DNA from: Actinomycetes bacterium
Lineage (GTDB): Bacteria; Actinomycetota; Actinomycetes; Actinomycetales; Cellulomonadaceae
Length of the DNA stretch: 6,023 nucleotides
NCBI GenBank assembly: GCA_023390875.1
Contig: JAEWCA010000264.1
Span: 1 to 6,023 of the forward strand
Reading direction: 5' to 3'
Part shown: piece by piece, positions 1 through 5,366 of the stretch
Layout of the letters: every line of letters begins with the position of its first letter
Numbering within the stretch: the first letter of the stretch is position 1
Position numbers and translations under genes: made by a program
The notes under the pieces: model-generated
Databases searched by the model: none
Seen by the model: only the letters and a program-made list of their open reading frames with translations
What the model was told of the DNA's origin: nothing

Positions 1-189
1 GCCGGGGGGCGTGGCGACGGCCGTCGTCGTCCGTCCCGCGGCCCGCGCCGACGCCGCCGCCTTCGCGGGCACCTTGCGCTGCGCGCGCTCGGCGATGGCC
101 GCGAGGTCGACGGCGTACGCGACGAGCGCGATCGTGAGGGCGGTCATCGCGCCCCACACGAGCAGGGTGCTGAGGTCACCGGTGTTCAT
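1..189 (-). CDS. ccsB: CcsB/ResC cytochrome c synthetase subunit, N-terminal part (cut by window edge)
   Basis: Only the first 63 codons are present; the frame is open to base 1. The ATG at 189-187 overlaps the resB stop as ATGA, which fixes the start. Residues about 7-30 form a hydrophobic helix (LSTLLVWGAMTALTIALVAY) followed by DLAAIAERAQ and a basic, Ala-rich stretch (RKVPAKAAASARAAGR), as expected for the first membrane segment and cytoplasmic loop of an actinobacterial CcsB. In System II, CcsB/ResC is the polytopic partner of ResB and carries the WWD haem-handling motif; that part lies outside the window, so the call rests on gene order after resB (as in Mycobacterium Rv0528-Rv0529) and on the helix. 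A GAGAGAG stretch at 196-202 is a plausible ribosome binding site. The family call is therefore mostly contextual. Confidence 0.82.
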   Translation of the reverse strand, partial: MNTGDLSTLLVWGAMTALTIALVAYAVDLAAIAERAQRKVPAKAAASARAAGRTTTAVATPPG

Positions 190-1904
190 GGCGTGCTCTC
201 TCGGGTGCTGTCGAGGGTGCTGTCGGGAGTGCTGTCTGGGGTGCCGGCCGGAGCTCGGTCGGCCGTGTCGTCGGGCGAGGCGCCGAGGGTCGCCCGGAGC
301 ACCCGGTCGAGCTCGGGCTGGAGGCCGACGTCGTCGCCCCGGGCGAGACCGGCGGCGGTCACCACTGTAGGACCGCCGTCCGCGCCCGGCGTCGCGCGCA
401 GCCACAGCCGCCGCCGGGGTGCGAACAGCGAGGCGGCGAGCCCGGCGAACGCGGCGAGCGCGAACACGAGCACGAACGGCAGCGCGGGGTCGTGCCGCAG
501 GTCGAGCGCGACGTACCGGGGCAGGCCCTCGAACGTGAGGCTGCCGAGGTCGTCGGGCAGGTCCACGGTCTCGCCGGGCCGCACGTAGAGCGTGACGGGC
601 TTGCCGTCGGCGTCGACCGACTGCGTGAGCCGGGACTCGTCGAGCTGGTACACGTTCTGCGGCACGCCGGTGTCGAGGCCGAGGTTGCCCGACCACACGG
701 ACAGCACGAGGAGCGGGTCGTCGGGCTGCGGGTTCACGGACCGGTAGAGGTCCTGGCCGACCTCCTGCGCGGTGGGCAGCAGGTAGCCGATGATGCCGAC
801 CTGCGGCTGGTCGCCGGACACGTCGGGCACCTTGACGACGCCGCGCGACGTGTAGACCTCGTCCTGCGGCAGGAACGGCACGGGCCCGGCGTAGGCGACC
901 TCGCCGGCCTTGTCGCGCACGGTGATGTCGGGCGCGTACCCGTTGCCCTGCAGGTAGACCTTGGCGCCGCCCGCGTCGAGCGGGTGGTTGACCTTGATGG
1001 TCCGGGCCTCGGGGTCCGAGCCGGGCTCGGTGAGCGTCACGTGCGCGGTGAAGTCGCGCGACTGCAGCGTGTCGGGGTCGAACCGGGCCTCGAAGTCGTC
1101 GAGCCGCAGCGTGAACGGCACGAGGGACGACGGGCGGAACGCGGTGCCCTGCTCGAACGTGTCGTAGTCGACCTGCGCGTTCGCGAACCCGCGGCCCTGC
1201 ACGACGATCGCCTGGCCGCGGTAGTGCAGCAGCTGCCCGGTCGCGACGGACACGAGCAGCCCGACGAGCGCGAGGTGGAACACGAGGTTGCCGGTCTCGC
1301 GCAGGTAGCCGCGCTCGGCGGACACGGACCACGTGCCGCGGCCCTCGTCGTGGGTGTCGACGCGGTACGTCGGCCAGAACGGGAGCCGTCCGCGTCGCAT
1401 GACCGCCGCGGCGCGCTCGACGACGACCCGGGGCTCGTCGTCCGCGGTGCCGTCGCCCTGCGCAGGGAACCGGCCGAACCGGCGCGGTGTGCGCGGCGGA
1501 CGCCCGCGGACCCCCCGCAGGTGCACCGCGGTGCGCGGCAGGATGCAGCCGACCAGGGACACGAACAGCAGCAGGTAGACGGCCGAGAACCAGATCGACG
1601 AGTACACGCCGAAGAAGCCGAGGCGGTCGAGCCACGGGCCGAGCGTCGGGTGGTCGACGAGGTACGTCGCGACCTTCTCGGGGCTCTGCACGCGCTGCGG
1701 CCACACCGTGCCGGGGACGGCCGCGACGGCGAGCAGCATGAGCAGCAGGAGCGCGACGCGCATGCTCGTGAGCTGGCGCCACGCCCAGCGCAGCCAGCCG
1801 GTGAACCCGATCGACGGCACCTGCACGGGTGCGGGCGCGGGGTTGTCGTCGGTGACCGTGCCGGTGAAGACGTCGTCGAGACCCTCGGGGCGGTAGGCGC
1901 TCAC
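186..1904 (-). CDS. resB: ResB, cytochrome c biogenesis System II membrane protein
   Basis: 572 residues, full length for an actinobacterial ResB. ResB and CcsB together export haem and ligate it to CXXCH motifs of apocytochromes on the outer face of the membrane. Four membrane helices are visible: about residues 48-67 (MRVALLLLMLLAVAAVPGTV, then WPQ), 103-122 (ending LVGCILPR), 205-226 and 474-495. The large stretch 227-473 between helices 3 and 4 is the extracytoplasmic domain and contains VNHPLDAGGAKVYLQGNGYA (305-324), typical of the family. ERGYLRETGNLVFHLAL (197-213) precedes and enters helix 3; His210 lies in that helix, and ResB/Ccs1 proteins are known for functionally important histidines (which one applies here is inferred). 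A cytoplasmic C-terminal tail ends in four-residue repeats (TPDS, TPDS, TLDS, TRES, 555-570) that look species-specific. GTG start at 1904 lies one base after the ccdA stop (TGA-C-GTG); the stop overlaps the ccsB ATG. No strong Shine-Dalgarno is seen, so coupling to ccdA translation is likely. Confidence 0.96.
   Translation of the reverse strand: MSAYRPEGLDDVFTGTVTDDNPAPAPVQVPSIGFTGWLRWAWRQLTSMRVALLLLMLLAVAAVPGTVWPQRVQSPEKVATYLVDHPTLGPWLDRLGFFGVYSSIWFSAVYLLLFVSLVGCILPRTAVHLRGVRGRPPRTPRRFGRFPAQGDGTADDEPRVVVERAAAVMRRGRLPFWPTYRVDTHDEGRGTWSVSAERGYLRETGNLVFHLALVGLLVSVATGQLLHYRGQAIVVQGRGFANAQVDYDTFEQGTAFRPSSLVPFTLRLDDFEARFDPDTLQSRDFTAHVTLTEPGSDPEARTIKVNHPLDAGGAKVYLQGNGYAPDITVRDKAGEVAYAGPVPFLPQDEVYTSRGVVKVPDVSGDQPQVGIIGYLLPTAQEVGQDLYRSVNPQPDDPLLVLSVWSGNLGLDTGVPQNVYQLDESRLTQSVDADGKPVTLYVRPGETVDLPDDLGSLTFEGLPRYVALDLRHDPALPFVLVFALAAFAGLAASLFAPRRRLWLRATPGADGGPTVVTAAGLARGDDVGLQPELDRVLRATLGASPDDTADRAPAGTPDSTPDSTLDSTRESTP
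193..252 (-). repeat. 12-bp tandem repeat in the 3' end of resB
   Basis: On the plus strand 12-base units begin at 193, 205, 217 and 229 (gtgctctctcgg, gtgctgtcgagg, gtgctgtcggga, gtgctgtctggg), with a decayed fifth unit at 241 (gtgccggccgga). The period is a multiple of three, so unit gain or loss would keep the resB frame; read on the minus strand it encodes the TPDS-like tail. The unit nearest the ccsB start is the most diverged and gives GAGAGAG just upstream of its ATG. Confidence 0.8.
196..202 (-). promoter_or_regulatory. Probable ribosome binding site of ccsB
   Basis: The minus strand reads GAGAGAG six bases before the ATG at 189. It is a partial match to the anti-Shine-Dalgarno complement AGGAGG and lies inside the last unit of the 12-bp repeat in resB. 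Because the ATG overlaps the resB stop (ATGA), re-initiation by ribosomes finishing resB is likely to matter as much as this site. Confidence 0.45.
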
Positions 1905-1905
1905 G

Positions 1906-2754
1906 TCACACCACCGGCACGAATCCGTCGGCGCCCGTGAGCTGTCCCTGCAGCCAGGCGGCCCAGTCGTTCCACACGCCCGTGACGAGCGCGAGGCCGA
2001 GCACCACGAGCATCGCGCCGCCGAACCGCATCATCGCGAGCCGGTGCCGGCGCAGGAACCCGAGCATGCGAGTGCTGCTCTCGACGCCGAGCGCGACCAG
2101 CAGGAACGGCAGGCCGAGGCCGACGCAGAACGCGACGGCGAGCAGCCCGCCGCGCAGCGCGGAGCCGTCGCCGAGCGAGAGCGTGAGGATCGCCGCGAGC
2201 GTGGGGCCGATGCACGGCGTCCAGCCGACGCCGAACGTCACGCCCAGCAGCGGCGCGCCCCACAGCCCGGCCCGGGGCGCGAGGTGCAGACGGCGCTCGT
2301 TCTGCAGGAACGGCACGAGCCCGAGGAACGACAGGCCCATGACGACGACGACGACGCCGAGGACCCGCGTGACGGGGTCCTGCCAGCGGTGCAGCGTGCT
2401 GCCGAGCGATCCCGCGAGCACGCCGTAGACGACGAACACCGCGGTGAACCCGGCGACGAACAGCGCGACGCCTGCGAGCACCCGGCTGCGGGCCGGCGCG
2501 GTGCGGACGGCGGTCGCCGTGCCGCCCGTCCCCGACGCGCGCGACGGACCCGACGTCGACCCGGCCATCCCGCCGAGGTACCCGAGGTAGCCGGGCACGA
2601 GCGGCAGGACGCAGGGCGACGCGAACGACACGAGCCCGGCGAGCAGCGCGACCGGGACGGCGAGCAGCATCGAGCCGGACGTGACGATCCGGCCGAACGC
2701 GTCGCCCGCCCCGGTGACCAGCACGGCCGCGGTCCCGGTCGCCGCGAGGTTCAC
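1906..2754 (-). CDS. ccdA: CcdA/DsbD-family transmembrane thiol-disulfide carrier
   Basis: 282 residues. CcdA passes reducing equivalents from cytoplasmic thioredoxin across the membrane to extracytoplasmic thioredoxin-like proteins such as the TlpA/ResA protein encoded just upstream. The two diagnostic membrane-embedded cysteines are present: Cys48 in FASPCVLPLVPGY and Cys181 in GVGWTPCIGPTL. About six membrane helices can be traced: 29-46, 92-114, 128-148, 166-190, 196-218 and 229-247. A flexible Gly/Ser/Thr-rich loop (63-90) after helix 1 is somewhat longer than in minimal CcdA proteins. The frame is open much further upstream, but the part before 2754 lies over tlpA and is Arg-rich shadow sequence. 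The GTG at 2754-2752 overlaps the tlpA stop as GTGA, has GGAG 8 bases upstream (2763-2766), and gives a normal family length. One base separates its stop from the resB GTG. Confidence 0.95.
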   Translation of the reverse strand: MNLAATGTAAVLVTGAGDAFGRIVTSGSMLLAVPVALLAGLVSFASPCVLPLVPGYLGYLGGMAGSTSGPSRASGTGGTATAVRTAPARSRVLAGVALFVAGFTAVFVVYGVLAGSLGSTLHRWQDPVTRVLGVVVVVMGLSFLGLVPFLQNERRLHLAPRAGLWGAPLLGVTFGVGWTPCIGPTLAAILTLSLGDGSALRGGLLAVAFCVGLGLPFLLVALGVESSTRMLGFLRRHRLAMMRFGGAMLVVLGLALVTGVWNDWAAWLQGQLTGADGFVPVV

Positions 2755-3362
2755 GACGGCTGCTCCGCGAGCAGGTCGTCGACGATCGCCGACAGGGTCG
2801 ACCCCTCGGCCAGGCCGAGGATGCGTGCGGCGACCTTGCCGTCGCGGTCGAGCACCACGGTCGTGGGGACCGCGTTCACGGGGACGGAGCCCTGCAGGTC
2901 CGCCACCGCGGTCCCGTCGGTGTCCGCGATGCTCGGGTACGGCACCTCGAACTGCCGCTGGAACGCCTGCGCGGCACCGGCGGAGTCCGTGCCGTTGATG
3001 CCGAGCACGTGCACGCCCTGGTCGGCGTACGTCGTGGCGAGCGCGACGAGGTCGGGTGCCTCGGCACGGCACGGCGGGCAGTTCGCGTACCAGGTGTTGA
3101 GGACGACGACGTCGCCCCTCCAGTCGGCCGTGTCGACCGGGTTGCCGTCGAAGTCGGTGCCCGACAGCTCGACGGGCCCCTTGCGGTCCGAAACCTTCCA
3201 GGTGGTCGCACTGCCGTCCCCGGACTGGTAGCCCTGGTCCGTGACGTCGTCCGGCGTGCGGGCGTCGTCGTCGCCCCCTGAGCACGCGGCCACCAGCCCG
3301 AGCAGGGTGACCCCTGCGACGAGAGCCGCGGACGCGCGCCGTCGACGGAGCCTCGCCCGCAC
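2751..3362 (-). CDS. resA: TlpA/ResA-like thioredoxin-fold lipoprotein (apocytochrome c thiol reductase)
   Basis: 203 residues. A basic start (RARLRRRR), a hydrophobic segment (12-26) and the lipobox VAAC with Cys27 mark a lipoprotein signal peptide, so the mature domain is tethered on the outer face. An acidic linker (GGDDDA) follows. The thioredoxin fold covers about 60-200, with the active site NCPPCRAEAP (Cys95, Cys98) after the strand VVVLNTWYA, and cis-Pro166 in NAVPTTVVLDRDG. The CPPC motif and context fit a ResA/TlpA-type reductase that keeps haem-binding cysteines of apocytochrome c reduced, fed by CcdA. GTG start at 3362 lies one base after the phosphatase stop (TGA-C-GTG); the stop overlaps the ccdA GTG. 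The match in order to Mycobacterium Rv0526 is from knowledge of that locus. The resA symbol is by role; a strict orthologue of Bacillus ResA was not established. Confidence 0.93.
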   Translation of the reverse strand: MRARLRRRRASAALVAGVTLLGLVAACSGGDDDARTPDDVTDQGYQSGDGSATTWKVSDRKGPVELSGTDFDGNPVDTADWRGDVVVLNTWYANCPPCRAEAPDLVALATTYADQGVHVLGINGTDSAGAAQAFQRQFEVPYPSIADTDGTAVADLQGSVPVNAVPTTVVLDRDGKVAARILGLAEGSTLSAIVDDLLAEQPS

Positions 3363-3363
3363 G

Positions 3364-4032
3364 TCAGGCCCCCGCGACGGTCGACGCGCCGGGCAGCAGC
3401 GCGGCCGCCGGCTGGGTGTACGAGATGCGCACGAGCCGGTCGTCGTAGAACACGAGGCTCGTGAGCGACGCGACCGAGCACTGCCGGCGCCGCGGGTCGT
3501 GCCACAGCCGGCGTCCCTCGAGCGCGAGGCGCGTGACCCAGACCGGGAGCTGGTGGCTGACGAGCACGGCCTCGTGGCCGCGGGCGGCGTCGCGCGCGGT
3601 GTCGACGGCCGCGAGCATGCGGTCGACCTGGTCGCGGTACGGCTCGCCCCACGACGGGCGGAACGGGTTGCGCAGGTAGGGCCAGTGGCCCGGGTGGCGC
3701 AGCGAGCCGTCGCCGACGCCGAACGTCATGCCCTGGAAGTGGTTGCCCGCCTCGATGAGCCGCTGGTCGGTGCCGATCGGCAGGCCGAACGCCTCGGCGA
3801 TGGGTGCGGCCGTCTCCTGCGCACGCTGCAGCGGCGAGGCGATCACGGCGACGACGTCGCGCCGGGAGGTCGCGTCCGGGCCGTCCGTCACGCCCGCGAG
3901 GTGGTCGGCGACCATGCGCGCCATGGCGTGCCCGCGCTCGGACAGGTGGTAGCCCGGCAGCCGTCCGTAGAGCACGCCCTCGGGGTTGTGCACCTCGCCG
4001 TGGCGCAGCAGGTGGATGGTGGTGGCGACCAT
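3364..4032 (-). CDS. Histidine phosphatase (phosphoglycerate mutase-like) family protein
   Basis: 222 residues from the ATG at 4032. The branch-1 histidine phosphatase signature is near the start: HLLRHGEV, with Arg10 and the phospho-accepting His11. Other expected residues are Arg70 in ASPLQRAQET, the candidate proton donor Glu94 in LIEAGNHFQGM, and second-site His160 in VLVSHQLPVW. No signal peptide or membrane helix is seen, so it should be cytoplasmic. A homologous gene (Rv0525 in M. tuberculosis) heads the same cytochrome c cluster in many actinobacteria, but its substrate is not known to me; CobC-like or phosphoglycerate mutase labels would be over-calls. Start choice: an in-frame GTG at 4104 would add 24 residues and overlap marR by 23 bases, but the added sequence (ARVTSSDGPIRREHPGR) is unlike the family, which begins just before the RHG strand. 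The ATG has only a weak ribosome binding site. Confidence 0.9.
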   Translation of the reverse strand: MVATTIHLLRHGEVHNPEGVLYGRLPGYHLSERGHAMARMVADHLAGVTDGPDATSRRDVVAVIASPLQRAQETAAPIAEAFGLPIGTDQRLIEAGNHFQGMTFGVGDGSLRHPGHWPYLRNPFRPSWGEPYRDQVDRMLAAVDTARDAARGHEAVLVSHQLPVWVTRLALEGRRLWHDPRRRQCSVASLTSLVFYDDRLVRISYTQPAAALLPGASTVAGA

Positions 4033-4081
4033 GGGGGTCAGTCTCGCAGCCCGACCTGGGTGCTCCCGACGGATCGGGCCG

Positions 4082-4600
4082 TCACTCGACGTGACACGGG
4101 CCACCCGAGAGGTGCTCGCGGACGACGCCCATGGCCTCGCCGAGCGCCCGGAACTGCTCGTCGGTGAGCACGTCGACGAGGTGGTCGCGGACCGACTGCA
4201 CGTGCCCGGGTGCCGCCGCGACGAGCACCTCCCACCCGCGGTCGGTCATGGTGCAGTTCACGCCGCGCGCGTCCTCGGCGCAGGCGGTGCGGACGACGAG
4301 GCCCGACTGCTCCATGCGCCGGATGGTGTGCGTGAGCCGGCTGCGGGAGTGCGCGAGGTGGTCGGCGAGCTGCGCCATGCGCAGCGTGCGGTCGGGGCTC
4401 TCCGAGAGCCGCACGAGGACCTCGTACTCGTGGCTCGACAGCCCGGACCTCGCCTCGAGCTCGTGCGCGAGCACGTCGGCGAGCCGCTGGGTGCCGACGA
4501 GGAAGTCCCGCCAGAGCACCTGCTGCTCGGCCGTGAGCCACTGCACGGTGTCGGCCGTCACGGCAGGGCGGTCGCCGACGGCGGGTGTGGTGGTGCTCAC
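4082..4600 (-). CDS. MarR-family winged-helix transcriptional regulator
   Basis: 172 residues. The MarR fold is clear: an N-terminal dimerisation helix (about 25-51), helix 2 (LSSHEYEVLVRLSES, 54-68), a recognition region (MAQLADHLAHSRSRLTHTIRRMEQSG, 75-100) and the wing CAEDARGVNCTMTDRG (107-122) with the conserved D-R-G, followed by long C-terminal helices. This resembles the actinobacterial subgroup with SRSRLTHTIRRME. The first about 20 residues (MSTTTPAVGDRP...) are disordered-looking. GTG start at 4600 has GGAGGA 6 bases upstream, which decides the start. It is divergent from the yceI-family gene across 93 bp, the usual arrangement for a MarR regulator that represses itself and its divergent neighbour. 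It is also 49 bp upstream of the phosphatase and co-directional, so it may lead the cytochrome c transcript. Cysteines 107, 116 and 169 are present; any redox-sensing role is speculation. Ligand unknown. Confidence 0.94.
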   Translation of the reverse strand: MSTTTPAVGDRPAVTADTVQWLTAEQQVLWRDFLVGTQRLADVLAHELEARSGLSSHEYEVLVRLSESPDRTLRMAQLADHLAHSRSRLTHTIRRMEQSGLVVRTACAEDARGVNCTMTDRGWEVLVAAAPGHVQSVRDHLVDVLTDEQFRALGEAMGVVREHLSGGPCHVE

Positions 4601-4606
4601 GTCCGT

Positions 4607-4612
4607 TCCTCC
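4607..4612 (-). promoter_or_regulatory. Strong ribosome binding site of the marR gene
   Basis: Minus strand GGAGGA, 6 bases before the GTG at 4600. It supports that GTG as the start. Confidence 0.75.
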
Positions 4613-4637
4613 AGGGGTTGCGCTTCTGCCCGAAGTC

Positions 4638-4655
4638 TAGTACAACTTTTAACTA
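4638..4655. promoter_or_regulatory. Candidate MarR operator A (imperfect 18-bp palindrome)
   Basis: The sequence tagtacaacttttaacta has outer arms TAGT/ACTA that are perfectly inverted, and 6 of 9 symmetric positions pair. Length and AT content suit MarR-family operators, which are usually 16-20 bp palindromes. It covers the candidate -10 elements of both divergent genes, so binding here could shut off both. Inferred from symmetry and position only. Confidence 0.4.
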
Positions 4656-4663
4656 TCCAGATG

Positions 4664-4677
4664 GTTGATGATTCAAC
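4664..4677. promoter_or_regulatory. Candidate MarR operator B (GTTGA-N4-TCAAC)
   Basis: Perfect 5-bp inverted arms GTTGA and TCAAC separated by TGAT, in the yceI leader and over the candidate -35 of the marR promoter. Its centre lies 24 bp from that of the palindrome at 4638-4655, a little over two helical turns, so two dimers could bind on nearly the same face. Could also be chance in an AT-rich stretch. Confidence 0.38.
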
Positions 4678-4683
4678 AAGCAC

Positions 4684-4689
4684 GGAGGA
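4684..4689 (+). promoter_or_regulatory. Ribosome binding site of the YceI-family gene
   Basis: GGAGGA four bases before the ATG at 4694. It fixes the start; the frame stays open far upstream only because it runs antisense through marR. Confidence 0.75.
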
Positions 4690-4693
4690 CCCC

Positions 4694-5254
4694 ATGAGCA
4701 CCACCACGACCGCACTCCCCACCGGCCTCACCACCGGCACCTGGGCCATCGACGGCTCGCACACCGAGGCCGCCTTCACCGTCCGCCACGCGGGCATCTC
4801 GAAGGTCCGGGGCACGGTCGCGGTCTCCGAGGGCACCATCACGGTCGGCGAGGACCTCGCCGGCACCTCGGTCTCCGTCACGCTCGACCCCTCGGCGGTC
4901 TCCACCGGCGACGCGAACCGCGACGGCCACCTCAAGAGCGGGGACTTCTTCGACGTCGAGAAGTTCGGCCAGTGGACGTTCGTCTCCACCGAGATCCGCG
5001 AGGCCGGCAGCGAGTACGTCATCGCCGGTGACCTCACCATCCACGGCGTCACGCAGCCCGTCGAGCTCGCGACCGAGTTCAACGGCACCGCCGTCGACCC
5101 GTTCGGCAACACGCGCGCCGGGTTCGAGGCCACCGTGACGATCTCCCGCAAGGACTTCGGCCTGACCTGGAACGCGGCCCTCGAGGCCGGCGGCGTCCTC
5201 GTCTCCGACAAGGTCGTGATCGCCCTCGACGTCTCGGCGATCCGCCAGGGCTGA
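4694..5254 (+). CDS. YceI-family lipocalin-like protein (probable isoprenoid binder)
   Basis: 186 residues. Family hallmarks run through the whole length: GTWAIDGSHTEAAFTVRHAG (15-34), SKVRGTVAVSEGTITV, DANRDGHLKSGDFFDVEKF in the middle, DLTIHGVTQPVEL, and the C-terminal signature GFEATVTISRKDFGLTWN. YceI proteins form an extended antiparallel beta-barrel that binds a long polyisoprenoid chain (the E. coli and Thermus members bind ubiquinone-8 or polyprenyl pyrophosphate-like ligands); in an actinobacterium a menaquinone-related or polyprenyl ligand is a reasonable inference. Unlike E. coli YceI there is no signal peptide: the N-terminus MSTTTTALPTG is polar, so the protein is expected in the cytoplasm or at the inner membrane face. 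Strong ribosome binding site GGAGGA precedes the ATG. Monocistronic: divergent from marR and followed by a strong stem-loop; probably controlled by the adjacent MarR protein. Confidence 0.95.
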   Translation: MSTTTTALPTGLTTGTWAIDGSHTEAAFTVRHAGISKVRGTVAVSEGTITVGEDLAGTSVSVTLDPSAVSTGDANRDGHLKSGDFFDVEKFGQWTFVSTEIREAGSEYVIAGDLTIHGVTQPVELATEFNGTAVDPFGNTRAGFEATVTISRKDFGLTWNAALEAGGVLVSDKVVIALDVSAIRQG

Positions 5255-5285
5255 CACCTCCCGCGGCCGCGGGTCCAGCAGCAGC

Positions 5286-5328
5286 CGAGAGGCCGGCACC
5301 TCCCCACCCGGGAGGCGCCGGCCTCTCG
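5286..5328. terminator. Bidirectional stem-loop terminator between yceI and rex
   Basis: A 19-bp stem (5286-5304 with 5310-5328) with one A-C mismatch (5298/5316) and a 5-base loop CACCC; the core GAGAGGCCGGC/GCCGGCCTCTC is perfect. It lies 31 bp after the yceI stop and 38 bp beyond the rex stop, so it can serve both convergent genes. There is no T-run on either side, so it is an L-shaped (U-less) type terminator, as is common in high-GC actinobacteria. Confidence 0.8.
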
Positions 5329-5366
5329 TGCGTCCTGCCGGGGGCGTCGTCGACAGCAGCCCGGCG

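Larger units (their letters stand above)
4613..4683. promoter_or_regulatory. Divergent marR / yceI promoter region
   Basis: This stretch is markedly AT-richer than the rest of the window, especially 4636-4680. A possible yceI promoter on the plus strand is TTGCGC (4618-4623), 17 bases, TACAAC (4641-4646). A possible marR promoter on the minus strand is TTGTTG (4679-4674), 18 bases, TAGTTA (4655-4650). Both are imperfect hexamers and are offered as candidates only. They would give leaders of roughly 40 bases for each gene, with both -10 elements inside the first inverted repeat. Confidence 0.5.

Noticed and set aside
492..1940. A 482-codon plus-strand open frame opposite resB, and a 395-codon one at 2044-3231 opposite ccdA and tlpA
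   Set aside because: Low-complexity Arg/Ala/Gly/Val/His-rich translations with no recognisable domain, antisense to genes with clear family motifs. Long antisense frames are expected at this GC content.
2755..3285. An N-terminal extension of the ccdA frame to 3285, giving 459 residues
   Set aside because: The added part lies wholly over tlpA and translates to Arg/Gly-rich sequence without membrane segments; the GTG at 2754 overlaps the tlpA stop and gives a normal CcdA length.
4065..4078. Small hairpin CCCGA-CGGA-TCGGG just after the marR stop
   Set aside because: Only a 5-bp stem with no T-tract; such matches are frequent at this GC content, so it is not called as a terminator.
4033..4104. 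GTG 4104 as the phosphatase start
   Set aside because: Adds 24 residues unlike the family before the usual short lead-in to the RHG motif and overlaps marR. Not impossible, but less likely than ATG 4032.
3986..4693. Upstream extension of the yceI frame to 3986
   Set aside because: It runs antisense through marR and the promoter region, while a strong ribosome binding site sits four bases before the ATG at 4694.
5260..5273. Perfect 14-bp palindrome CCCGCGGCCGCGGG just after the yceI stop
   Set aside because: Made only of G and C in a GC-rich gap, with no loop for a good hairpin; the longer stem-loop at 5286-5328 explains termination better.
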